Part shown: positions 1 through 6,712 of the stretch, piece by piece | Layout: every line of letters starts with the position of its first letter | Numbering within the stretch: position 1 is the first letter of the stretch | Origin: Pseudomonadales bacterium | GTDB lineage: Bacteria > Pseudomonadota > Gammaproteobacteria > Pseudomonadales > DT-91 | Direction of reading: 5' to 3' | Assembly: GCA_013215025.1 (NCBI GenBank) | Contig: JABSRR010000018.1 | Span: 31,085-38,329, forward strand | Length of the DNA: 7,245 nt | Notes under the pieces: generated by a model | Database searches by the model: none | What the model saw: the letters and a program-made list of their open reading frames with translations, nothing else | What the model was told of the DNA's origin: nothing | Program-made: the position numbers and the translations under genes

Positions 1-764
1 TCGTTACCTTCTTGCTCGAATACTGATCGCATTTTTATAGAGCCGCGGCCAGTCGTATAGATCTGCGCAATATCAGCTTGGCTAGAGATGATTTCCGCCG
101 CAGTAGGGAAATCAGGCCCCTGAATAAATTGCATGACATCATCCAGCGAGGCTTTCGGCTTTTCTAAAAGATGTATACAGGCATCAACCAGTTCAATGAG
201 ATTATGCGGCGGCACGTCAGTAGCCATACCTACAGCAATACCTGTAGTGCCATTCAATAACACATTGGGCACTCTGGCTGGCAATACTACGGGCTCATCT
301 ATAGTGCCATCAAAGTTGGCTTGCCAGTCAACCGTGCCCTGACCCAACTCGCTGAGTAATGCATCAGCATAGGCGGCTAGCCTTGACTCGGTGTAACGCA
401 TTGCTGCAAATGACTTTGGGTCATCCGGTGATCCCCAGTTACCCTGCCCATCGACCAGCGGGTAACGATAGGAGAAAGGCTGAGCCATCAGCACCATCGC
501 CTCGTAAGCCGCACTATCGCCATGTGGGTGAAATTTACCGATCACATCACCCACCGTTCGCGCTGACTTTTTGTGTTTACTGGTCGCTTTTAAACCCAAC
601 TCACTCATGGCATAAATAATTCGACGCTGCACCGGCTTTAAACCATCCCCCACATGTGGCAGGGCACGATCTAAAATCACGTACATGGAATAGTCTAAAT
701 AAGCTTTTTCGGTGTATTCTTTGAGTGAAAATTGCTCAATGCCTTCGGCACTTAAGTCCAGCAT
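1..764 (-). CDS. parC: DNA topoisomerase IV subunit A, N-terminal part (3' end outside window)
   Basis: This is the DNA-cleaving subunit of topoisomerase IV, which works as ParC2ParE2 to decatenate daughter chromosomes and relax supercoils. Translating the minus strand from 764 gives 254 uninterrupted codons with no stop before the window edge. The sequence matches the ParC N-terminus: a [12 protein letters not shown] block at about 38-49, the winged-helix segment [15 protein letters not shown] at 76-90, then [12 protein letters not shown] and AMRYTESRL. Tyr124 in RYTES is the expected catalytic tyrosine (E. coli Tyr120). Ser84 and Glu88 match E. coli Ser80 and Glu84, so the classical quinolone-resistance positions are unaltered. 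HGDSA with MRYTESRL favours ParC over GyrA. The start is supported by AGGA five bases upstream. It is divergent from gshA, and parE is not visible. The family is about 750 residues long, so roughly two thirds lies outside. Confidence 0.96.
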   Translation of the reverse strand, partial: MLDLSAEGIEQFSLKEYTEKAYLDYSMYVILDRALPHVGDGLKPVQRRIIYAMSELGLKATSKHKKSARTVGDVIGKFHPHGDSAAYEAMVLMAQPFSYRYPLVDGQGNWGSPDDPKSFAAMRYTESRLAAYADALLSELGQGTVDWQANFDGTIDEPVVLPARVPNVLLNGTTGIAVGMATDVPPHNLIELVDACIHLLEKPKASLDDVMQFIQGPDFPTAAEIISSQADIAQIYTTGRGSIKMRSVFEQEGN

Positions 765-892
765 AATTATCCTGATAGTGTAGGTATGACGGTAATGATC
801 AAATTTTTGCTAAGTTTATCCTTTGCACGACATGCTTTCCACAGCTAAGCGTGTACAATTGAGACTATTTTTAATCACAAAAGCGGGCAGCC

Positions 893-2488
893 ATGCGACC
901 TGAGGCCGATCACACTTTTCAGCAACACTTATCGACGATTAAGCAAAACCCTGCGCTATTACAGTCATTAACCAGACTACAGCGCGGCATCGAAAAAGAG
1001 AGTTTACGCATAAACCCGCAAGGTCAGCTCGCCATGACTGACCACCCCTTTCATTTAGGCTCAGCGCTCTGCCACCCAAAGATAACTACCGATTACTCTG
1101 AAGCTTTGCTTGAGTTTATTACCCCCGTGCATCAATCCATCGGCGAGACCCTGCATGCTTTGGCCGATGTACACAGCTATAGCTATCAAACCTTGGCAAA
1201 ACAGGACGAGTTGATCTGGACAAACTCGATGCCCTGTGCACTTGTTAGAGAACAAGCCATCCCCGTTGCGCACTATGGCAGCTCGAATGTGGCAAAGATG
1301 AAAAAAATCTATCGCCTCGGACTTGGCGTGCGCTACAGCAGAATGATGCAAACGATTGCAGGTGTGCACTATAACTTTTCTTTATCTGAAAAATTTTGGG
1401 CAAATTTTTACAGCATGCAAAACAGTGACCGCCCACTGGACCAGTTCAAAACGGAAAAATATTTTGGCTTGATAAGAAACTTCCGCCGTTTGGCACCGCT
1501 GTTTGTTTATCTGTTTGGCGCCTCTCCAGCGCTCAGCAAAAGCTTTTTACAAGGACAATCGCATCAACTTCAGCAATACGATGCTGAAACTTGTTTTAAC
1601 CCTTATGCAACATCACTGCGCATGAGCGACTTAGGCTATCAATCTACTGCACAAGAAGCGCTATTCGTATGCTATAACAACCTCGAAAGCTACATTAGCA
1701 CGCTAAAACGCGGCATTAATACTAGCTACGCCGACTATGAAAAGATCGGCCTCAAAGACCAGCATCAACAATATCAACAGTTGAACAATGCTTTATTGCA
1801 AATTGAGAATGAGTTTTACTCCATCATTCGGCCAAAGCGAGTAGCTGCTAGCGGTGAAGCACCACTGAACGCCCTAGCGCGAGGCGGTGTTGAGTATATT
1901 GAGATTCGCTGTATCGACGTCAACCCGTTTAAACCGTTAGGCATTGACGAACACTGTCTACGCTTTTTAGATCTTTTATTATTATTCTGCCTGCTCAGCG
2001 ATAGCCCTGAAGTTTCGCCACAACAGTGTCAGGAACACAGCGACAATCTTAAGCGCGTCGTCACTGAGGGGCGGCGACCCAACTTAGACATTATGGTTGA
2101 TGGCAAACCGGTCAACTTTAGCCAGTGGTGTCAGCAACAGCTGCATAGCATTCGCGAGTTAGCCCTAGTACTCGACTCTCTTCGAGCCAATAGTGACTAT
2201 AATATTAGCGTTAACAAGCAGATGCTAAAGGTACAACATCCCGAACTAACTCCTTCTGCTAAAGTGCTCCATACCATGCAAGAACAGCAGCAAAGCTTTT
2301 TAGATTTTGGCTTAATGCAGTCGAAAAAATGGCAGCAATACTTCCTTTCTCAGCCAGCTGACCCTAACAATCAACAAAAATTTATTGAGTTAGCGCTAAA
2401 CTCACATGCACAACAAAAAACTATCGAAGCCGCAGAGCAAAAACCCTTCGATCAGTATTTGAGAGAATTCTATGCCCAATACCAATAA
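893..2488 (+). CDS. gshA: Glutamate-cysteine ligase (gamma-glutamylcysteine synthetase), class I
   Basis: This cytosolic enzyme catalyses the first and committed step of glutathione synthesis: the ATP-dependent joining of the glutamate gamma-carboxyl to cysteine. The 531-residue product is slightly longer than E. coli GshA (518) and colinear with it. Family blocks are LQRGIEKESLRI at 29-40 (acidic metal- and ATP-binding residues), TTDYSEALLEFITP at 65-78, QTIAGVHYNFSL at 153-164, YLFGASPALSKSFLQG at 206-221, PYATSLRMSDLGY at 237-249, IRPKRV at 312-317, and GGVEYIEIR with DVNPF at 331-346. The C-terminal third is Gln-rich and less conserved, as is usual. Residue 1 is the only Met before residue 47, and conserved blocks begin near 29, so the start is firm. 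The ribosome site is weak (GGGCAG region just upstream). Its last 17 bases overlap dsbB. Confidence 0.98.
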   Translation: MRPEADHTFQQHLSTIKQNPALLQSLTRLQRGIEKESLRINPQGQLAMTDHPFHLGSALCHPKITTDYSEALLEFITPVHQSIGETLHALADVHSYSYQTLAKQDELIWTNSMPCALVREQAIPVAHYGSSNVAKMKKIYRLGLGVRYSRMMQTIAGVHYNFSLSEKFWANFYSMQNSDRPLDQFKTEKYFGLIRNFRRLAPLFVYLFGASPALSKSFLQGQSHQLQQYDAETCFNPYATSLRMSDLGYQSTAQEALFVCYNNLESYISTLKRGINTSYADYEKIGLKDQHQQYQQLNNALLQIENEFYSIIRPKRVAASGEAPLNALARGGVEYIEIRCIDVNPFKPLGIDEHCLRFLDLLLLFCLLSDSPEVSPQQCQEHSDNLKRVVTEGRRPNLDIMVDGKPVNFSQWCQQQLHSIRELALVLDSLRANSDYNISVNKQMLKVQHPELTPSAKVLHTMQEQQQSFLDFGLMQSKKWQQYFLSQPADPNNQQKFIELALNSHAQQKTIEAAEQKPFDQYLREFYAQYQ

Positions 2489-2987
2489 ACTTCGTCTCGC
2501 CGGCATTAGCTACACCCAATTAAATCTAATAAGTTTAGTTATACCTAGCTTGTTATTGGGCTTTGGCTACTATCTGCAATACGTCAAAGACCTCGAGCCT
2601 TGCCCGCTTTGCATGACCCAGCGTATTGCTTTTTATGCGGTTGCGATTATAAGCTTGGCAGCCTTAATATCGCCTAAGTCACAGTTTATCCAACATTTCT
2701 GGGCAGCTTTTGGTGGCATCTTTGCCCTGCTTGGCGCTGCAGTCGCAGGTAGGCAAATTTGGCTTCAATCCTTGCCAGAAGATCAAATTCCAGCCTGCGG
2801 CCCAAGCTTTGAATTTATTATTGATCGTTTCCCACTCAGCGAAGCGATTAGCATCTTACTCAAAGGCACTGGCGATTGCGCAGAAAAAGTGTGGTCTTTT
2901 TTGGGCTTAAACATCCCCGACTGGTCATTGCTAGCATTCATCGGCTTAGCCTTGGTTTTCACAGTCAAACTTATTAAGAACCCGTGA
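2472..2987 (+). CDS. dsbB: Disulfide bond formation protein B (DsbA-reoxidising quinone oxidoreductase)
   Basis: DsbB is an inner-membrane protein that reoxidises periplasmic DsbA and passes the electrons to ubiquinone or menaquinone. The 171-residue product has four hydrophobic segments (about 16-36, 50-67, 75-93 and 150-168). The first redox pair, Cys44 and Cys47 in a CPLC motif, lies in the first periplasmic loop and is followed by Arg51, matching the quinone-site Arg48 of E. coli. The second pair, Cys109 (PACGPS) and Cys136 (GDC), lies in the second loop at the spacing expected for E. coli Cys104 and Cys130. All catalytic residues are therefore present. The start lies inside gshA in another frame, with GAGAG several bases upstream, which suggests translational coupling. 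A dsbB paralogue next to algQ is familiar from Pseudomonas (dsbH), so the product could equally be labelled DsbH. No terminator is evident downstream. Confidence 0.96.
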   Translation: MPNTNKLRLAGISYTQLNLISLVIPSLLLGFGYYLQYVKDLEPCPLCMTQRIAFYAVAIISLAALISPKSQFIQHFWAAFGGIFALLGAAVAGRQIWLQSLPEDQIPACGPSFEFIIDRFPLSEAISILLKGTGDCAEKVWSFLGLNIPDWSLLAFIGLALVFTVKLIKNP

Positions 2988-2999
2988 GATAAATCTCAC
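2984..2999. repeat. 16-bp palindrome over the dsbB stop codon
   Basis: Two perfect 7-bp arms, GTGAGAT and ATCTCAC, are separated by AA. The left arm contains the dsbB TGA stop. No T-tract follows, so it is not a typical intrinsic terminator, and a two-base loop would force the innermost pairs open in RNA. The symmetry suits a dimeric DNA-binding protein, or chance. The half-sites resemble the ends of a CRP site, but the TGA/TCA arms are spaced by eight bases rather than six. Confidence 0.45.
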
Positions 3000-3124
3000 A
3001 TAGTTAACCAAATTCCGCTATTGTTACAGCCTTGTTATTTGCGCAAACTAGCAAAGGATTGCCGTAAATGAGTCACTAAATAATAAATTACGCACCCAAT
3101 ATTTAATTGGTATGTCGCAAGACT

Positions 3125-3130
3125 AAGGAG
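3125..3130 (+). promoter_or_regulatory. Shine-Dalgarno of rsd (decides the start)
   Basis: AAGGAG lies six bases before the ATG at 3137. This is the best ribosome site in the window. The upstream in-frame ATG at 3107 has nothing comparable, and this site would sit inside that longer reading frame. Confidence 0.85.
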
Positions 3131-3136
3131 TGCGAT

Positions 3137-3646
3137 ATGTTAGAACAATGTAGCAATAAAGAAGACCGCTTTGCCGGTGTGCAAAAAATTATCAACCAAT
3201 GGCTGGAGGCTAGACAAGAACTGGTAGTGTCATATTGCTCGGTCTCTGGTATCAGTCAAACCGATGACCTGTCAGGGGTTTCAATTAAAAAGTTACAACA
3301 ATTCTGCCAACTTTTGATTGACTATATTTCAGCAGGACATTTTGAAGTTTATGACCAACTCCTGAAGGAGGCCGAGGCATTTAACGATAATAGTGCCGCA
3401 TTGGTCAGAAAAGTGTATCCAGCCATTACCGAGACCACCGATATCGCGCTTAACTTCCATGAAATTTACGATACAGAGCAGCATTGCGCGGCATCGCTCA
3501 GCCGCCTCAAAGACGAGCTCTCAACATTGGGTGAGGCTATCTCAAAGCGTTTCTCGCTTGAAGACGAATTAATTGCCGAGCTGCATGATTCGCATGCGGC
3601 ATTGATCGGCCAACAATTTGAGTCAGCGCAGATCATTCAACACTAG
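3137..3646 (+). CDS. rsd: Rsd/AlgQ-family anti-sigma-70 regulator
   Basis: Family members are cytosolic helical proteins that bind region 4 of the housekeeping sigma factor, which lowers its hold on RNA polymerase and favours alternative sigma factors. In Pseudomonas the orthologue AlgQ (AlgR2) affects alginate and siderophore expression. The 169-residue product matches AlgQ in its opening MLEQC, the helix QWLEARQELVVSYC at 21-34, the FCQLLIDYISAGHFEVYDQLL block at about 56-76, and LGEAISKRFSLEDELI near 131-146. It is slightly longer than E. coli Rsd (158). The ATG at 3137 is chosen because of its AAGGAG site and because family homology begins at MLEQ. Starting at 3107 would add ten residues with no family match. 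It follows dsbB after 149 bp with its own untranslated region, and converges on the acyltransferase gene. The symbol algQ would fit equally well. Confidence 0.93.
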   Translation: MLEQCSNKEDRFAGVQKIINQWLEARQELVVSYCSVSGISQTDDLSGVSIKKLQQFCQLLIDYISAGHFEVYDQLLKEAEAFNDNSAALVRKVYPAITETTDIALNFHEIYDTEQHCAASLSRLKDELSTLGEAISKRFSLEDELIAELHDSHAALIGQQFESAQIIQH

Positions 3647-3670
3647 GCAAATATCTGCGTATGCAGCTGC

Positions 3671-4825
3671 TTAATTGATTTGAGTTTTTTCTGCTTTATA
3701 TAGCGCGGGCAGCAGTGGTCCTTTTAGCATAGGCCTACCCAATAGTTGTGGTAATGTTTTTTCAAGCACAGCAACGACCGGTACCAAAATCAGCAATGAT
3801 ATTAAAGCAATTACGACCGCATAGCTTAGCCCCCAGTACCAAGTATTGGCTGGTATAGGAAAGTTTTTGGCCAACAATGGGTTAACTGCATGATGAAAGG
3901 CACCATTCAGGCAGAATAACAGCAAACTCTTATCACCAATCCACACAGTCAGCCTCGTTACGGGCAATACTCTTGCCATATAAAAGCAAAAAGCTATACC
4001 CGCTAAACTTGCCAACAAAAAGTAAACGGCATTGCCATATTGACCGATAAATATCACCACCATTTCATCGGTTATGAAACGAAAAATGCCCTCTTTTTCA
4101 GGTCGTGCGAAACGATCATTGATATGACTAAAAATGGCCAATATAAAAATTGAGGCTAACAAAAACAAGCAAGCCCGCCATGTTTCAAGCTTTCTTAGCT
4201 TGAGGATATGCCTTCTACATAAGCGCCCCAATATCATACATGATAGGAAAAAGGGCACCGCACCGACCGACCACACCATGCCCAGATAAAATACCCAACC
4301 GCCCTGACTATTTTTAAATGCATTATAAAAGCAGCCTAGAAAAAACAACGCTAAGGCTAAAAGAGCTAGTATTGTTTTATTTTTACAGCGCTTAATAATC
4401 CCATAAAAACAGAGCTCAGAAACCATTAATGCAATTAAAAACCAGGTAGGCCAATTGGCTGAGGGGATACCAAGCAGATACAGTGGTGATAAATTTAATG
4501 CTTCGTTGAACATTCTTTGGTTAAGCAGAGCATAAATCGGTATCACCAACAGCCCAAAAAATAGCACTGGCAAATAACGCTGTAATAGCTTAAACCGAAA
4601 GTATGCAAGAAAGCCTAGTTGTGAACTACTGTAAAATGCGCCGCTCAGCACAATAAAAAATGGAATGACTCCAACTTGCAGCATTCGGCCAACAGTCATC
4701 GGCTCTGTTAGCCCAACAGAATAATATGCAAGTAAAACATGGCCAATATATACCATGATAATTGCATACCCTCTGCCGGAAACTAACCAATCCATACCTT
4801 TTTGTGAGACTTGTTGTGATGCCAT
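3671..4825 (-). CDS. Integral-membrane acyltransferase, AT3 (acyltransferase 3) family
   Basis: Family members move acetyl or other acyl groups across the inner membrane onto sugars of lipopolysaccharide O-antigen, exopolysaccharide or other glycans. The substrate here is unknown. The 384-residue product is mostly hydrophobic, with about ten probable membrane helices. Its N-terminus carries the family signature: Arg18-Gly and, eleven residues on, His29 (RGYAIIMVYIGH), the presumed catalytic arginine/histidine region. PFFIVLSGAFY follows at 55-65, and a basic RFKLLQRYLP loop near 77-86. WPTWFLIALMVSELCFY at 125-141 recalls fucose 4-O-acetylase-like members (COG3594). No SGNH domain is attached. 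Near the C-terminus, IGDKSLLLFCLNG at 296-308 has Asn where many members end this helix with Leu-His. No good Shine-Dalgarno precedes the start, and an internal ATG at 4795 has AAAGG too close to it. It is isolated from polysaccharide genes, so it is probably lineage-specific. Confidence 0.82.
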   Translation of the reverse strand: MASQQVSQKGMDWLVSGRGYAIIMVYIGHVLLAYYSVGLTEPMTVGRMLQVGVIPFFIVLSGAFYSSSQLGFLAYFRFKLLQRYLPVLFFGLLVIPIYALLNQRMFNEALNLSPLYLLGIPSANWPTWFLIALMVSELCFYGIIKRCKNKTILALLALALFFLGCFYNAFKNSQGGWVFYLGMVWSVGAVPFFLSCMILGRLCRRHILKLRKLETWRACLFLLASIFILAIFSHINDRFARPEKEGIFRFITDEMVVIFIGQYGNAVYFLLASLAGIAFCFYMARVLPVTRLTVWIGDKSLLLFCLNGAFHHAVNPLLAKNFPIPANTWYWGLSYAVVIALISLLILVPVVAVLEKTLPQLLGRPMLKGPLLPALYKAEKTQIN

Positions 4826-4863
4826 AAATTTTTTTATTATTTGTGATTGTCTTTAAATAAAGC

Positions 4864-4891
4864 TTGAATAAATCAAAGCTGCCCATATATT
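4864..4891 (+). promoter_or_regulatory. Possible sigma-70 promoter of trxA
   Basis: TTGAAT (4864-4869) and TATATT (4886-4891) are 16 bases apart. They match the sigma-70 -35 and -10 consensus at four and five of six positions. Transcription would begin around 4898, giving a leader of roughly 50 bases before trxA. The -35 lies inside an imperfect inverted repeat (AGCTTGA and TCAAAGCT, 4861-4880) in the AT-rich divergent region shared with the acyltransferase gene. AT-rich DNA gives such matches by chance, so this is tentative. Confidence 0.4.
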
Positions 4892-4947
4892 CAACTAGAA
4901 ATCTTTTTAAATCGAGAAGAAATCGACAAAATCCTACGGAGTAAACG

Positions 4948-5274
4948 ATGAGCGATAAAATTATCCATGTTACCGACGACAGCTTTGAAAGCGAAGTGTT
5001 ATCTAGTGACAAGCCAGTGCTGGTAGACTTTTGGGCAGAGTGGTGCGGCCCTTGCAAAATGATCGCACCAGTACTGTCAGAAGTCGCCGATGAATATAGT
5101 GATAAAATCAAGATCACCAAAATGGATGTGGATGCAAACACCGATACACCGGCTAAATTTGGTATTCGCGGCATACCAACCTTAATCATATATAAGAAAG
5201 GTGAACAAGCTGCACAGAAAGTTGGTGCACTATCAAAGGCTCAACTGCTAGATTTCGTAAACGCTAACATCTAG
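4948..5274 (+). CDS. trxA: Thioredoxin 1
   Basis: Thioredoxin is a small cytosolic disulfide reductase that supplies electrons to ribonucleotide reductase, PAPS reductase and methionine sulfoxide reductase, and is itself recycled by NADPH-dependent thioredoxin reductase. The 108-residue product is almost colinear with E. coli TrxA (109). It has the [15 protein letters not shown] active site with Cys33 and Cys36, the buried Asp27, the GIRGIPTL segment carrying cis-Pro77, and the KVGALSK segment near 91-97. A GGAG sequence lies six bases before the ATG. It is monocistronic as far as can be seen: a divergent acyltransferase gene lies upstream and a strong intrinsic terminator directly follows. 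A trxA-rho order is common in gammaproteobacteria. Confidence 0.98.
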   Translation: MSDKIIHVTDDSFESEVLSSDKPVLVDFWAEWCGPCKMIAPVLSEVADEYSDKIKITKMDVDANTDTPAKFGIRGIPTLIIYKKGEQAAQKVGALSKAQLLDFVNANI

Positions 5275-5284
5275 CCTCTTCTCA

Positions 5285-5327
5285 AAAGCATTGAGCATAA
5301 AATACGCTTGCTCAATGCTTTATTTTT
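5285..5327 (+). terminator. Intrinsic terminator after trxA
   Basis: A perfect 12-bp stem, AAAGCATTGAGC (5285-5296) and GCTCAATGCTTT (5310-5321), encloses a 13-base loop and is followed by A and five T (5323-5327). It begins ten bases after the trxA stop codon. The loop is longer than usual, but the stem and T-run make termination likely. It should isolate rho from trxA read-through. Confidence 0.85.
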
Positions 5328-5335
5328 ACTATATT
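5308..5335 (+). promoter_or_regulatory. Weak candidate promoter for rho
   Basis: TTGCTC (5308-5313) and TATATT (5330-5335) are 16 bases apart. The -10 is good but the -35 matches only its first three bases and falls in the descending arm of the trxA terminator. An overlapping TATTAT at 5332-5337 is an alternative -10. Rho needs a promoter near here because the terminator separates it from trxA, but the exact position is a guess. Confidence 0.25.
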
Positions 5336-5368
5336 ATTACAACATCTGATCATTTTTCTCACTTTTTT

Positions 5369-5427
5369 CGTACACCTCTCTTTGCATAACCTCTCGCTGA
5401 GCTCCCCGCTTAGTCGTCAACACTATC
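5369..5427 (+). promoter_or_regulatory. C-rich, G-poor rho leader (rut-like, possible autoregulation)
   Basis: By hand count, 23 of 59 bases are C and 8 are G, with many pyrimidine-C steps (ACACCTCTC, CCTCTCG, CTCCCC) and no strong hairpin that I can see. This is the composition Rho prefers for loading on RNA. In E. coli the rho leader is subject to autogenous Rho-dependent attenuation. A similar role here is inference from composition and position only. Confidence 0.4.
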
Positions 5428-5439
5428 AATAAAATACTT

Positions 5440-6702
5440 ATGAATCTGACTGACCTTAAAAGCAAATCCATTAATGAATTACTGAACATCGCTAAAGACA
5501 TGGGCATGGATCATCTTGCTCGATCAAGAAAACAAGATGTTATTTTTTCTATCTTAAAAAAACATGCTAAAAGCGGCGAAGACATATACGGCGACGGCGT
5601 TCTAGAAATTCTTCAGGATGGCTTTGGTTTTTTACGCTCAGCGAAAGGCTCTTACCTTGCTGGTCCTGATGACATTTATGTATCGCCCAGCCAGATACGC
5701 CGCTTTAATCTCCGCACCGGCGATAGTATTTCGGGAAAAATTCGCCCCCCAAAAGATCAGGAGCGCTACTTTGCGCTTTTAAAAGTTAACGAAATCAACT
5801 TTGATCAACCTGAGAATTCCAAAAATAAGGTGTTATTCGAAAACCTAACACCCTTATTCCCGCAAGATCGCCTGACGCTTGAAGCAGGTAACGGCTCTAC
5901 TGAAGATTTAACCGGTCGTATTATTGACCTAACTGCTCCGATAGGTAAGGGCCAACGCGGCTTGATTGTAGCGCCACCAAAGGCAGGTAAGACGCTAATG
6001 CTACAACATATGGCAGGCGCGATTATTCGTAACAATCCCGAATGCTATGTCATCGTACTACTGATTGACGAGCGACCTGAGGAAGTAACGGAAATGGAGC
6101 GCTCGGTGAGAGCCGCAGAAGTGGTAGCCTCAACTTTTGACGAACCTCCGGCAAGACATGTACAAGTTGCCGAAATGGTATTAAATAAAGCCAAGCGTTT
6201 AGTCGAGCATAAAAAAGACGTTGTTATTTTACTCGATTCGATCACTCGACTTGCGCGCGCATACAATACGGTACAACCAAGCTCGGGCAAAGTGCTTACC
6301 GGCGGTGTTGATGCGCACGCGCTAGAGCGACCAAAACGTTTCTTCGGTGCCGCCAGAAACATTGAAGAAGGCGGCAGTTTAACCATTATTGCCACAGCTC
6401 TGATTGATACCGGCTCTAAAATGGATGAGGTTATCTACGAAGAGTTCAAGGGCACCGGTAACCAAGAACTACATCTAGACCGCCGCATCGCTGAGAAACG
6501 TGTCTACCCTGCAATTAATGTTCGACGTTCTGGCACGCGAAGAGAAGATCTTCTCACCAGCGAAGACGAGCTGCAACGGATGTGGATTTTACGCAAACTG
6601 CTGCACGAGATGGAAGATACGCCCGCCACAGAGTTCCTCATCGATAAATTAAAAACCACCAAAACCAATGATGACTTCTTTGACTCTATGCGCCGCAAAT
6701 AA
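5440..6702 (+). CDS. rho: Transcription termination factor Rho
   Basis: Rho is a hexameric RNA-dependent ATPase and helicase that loads on C-rich nascent RNA and terminates transcription. The 420-residue product is colinear with E. coli Rho (419). It has an N-terminal helical domain (1-47) and an RNA-binding cold-shock fold with [17 protein letters not shown] at 51-67 and [13 protein letters not shown] at 77-89. Walker A is [12 protein letters not shown] at 174-185 (Lys181 and Lys184), [10 protein letters not shown] lies at 210-219, and Walker B is [10 protein letters not shown] with Asp266. The Q-loop SGKVLTGGV is near 282-290, the R-loop [12 protein letters not shown] near 338-349, and the C-terminus is [13 protein letters not shown]. 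An oddity is RSVRAAEVV at 221-229, one residue longer than the RxVK/RGEVV I remember for the family, with the glycine lost. No Shine-Dalgarno precedes the ATG. The start is fixed by homology from residue 1. ubiD follows after 10 bp. Confidence 0.98.
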   Translation: MNLTDLKSKSINELLNIAKDMGMDHLARSRKQDVIFSILKKHAKSGEDIYGDGVLEILQDGFGFLRSAKGSYLAGPDDIYVSPSQIRRFNLRTGDSISGKIRPPKDQERYFALLKVNEINFDQPENSKNKVLFENLTPLFPQDRLTLEAGNGSTEDLTGRIIDLTAPIGKGQRGLIVAPPKAGKTLMLQHMAGAIIRNNPECYVIVLLIDERPEEVTEMERSVRAAEVVASTFDEPPARHVQVAEMVLNKAKRLVEHKKDVVILLDSITRLARAYNTVQPSSGKVLTGGVDAHALERPKRFFGAARNIEEGGSLTIIATALIDTGSKMDEVIYEEFKGTGNQELHLDRRIAEKRVYPAINVRRSGTRREDLLTSEDELQRMWILRKLLHEMEDTPATEFLIDKLKTTKTNDDFFDSMRRK

Positions 6703-6712
6703 TTGCTAAAGC

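Noticed and set aside
133..619. Two plus-strand open frames (69 and 86 codons)
   Set aside because: They lie antisense inside parC, whose protein is unmistakable, and their translations resemble no family I know.
823..859. TTGCAC and TACAAT as a gshA promoter
   Set aside because: The spacing is 25 bases, far beyond the usual 16-18, and no good -35 exists at proper distance from TACAAT.
2983..3000. A CRP/FNR-type site at the dsbB stop
   Set aside because: The TGA/TCA half-sites are separated by eight bases instead of six, and FNR half-sites (TTGAT) are absent.
3655..3670. A terminator between the convergent rsd and acyltransferase genes
   Set aside because: CTGC/GCAG is only a 4-bp stem with no adjacent T-tract. 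The T-run at 3685-3690 lies in the acyltransferase coding end.
4626..5189. A 187-codon minus-strand frame
   Set aside because: It is antisense to trxA and out of frame with the acyltransferase gene. Both real genes explain the sequence.
5382..5432. A possible 16-codon leader peptide (TTG start) before rho
   Set aside because: It has no Shine-Dalgarno, a rare start codon and no similarity I recognise. The C-rich composition explains the open frame.
5805..6395. Minus-strand open frames inside rho
   Set aside because: They are antisense shadows of a highly conserved gene and have low-complexity Ser/Arg-rich translations.
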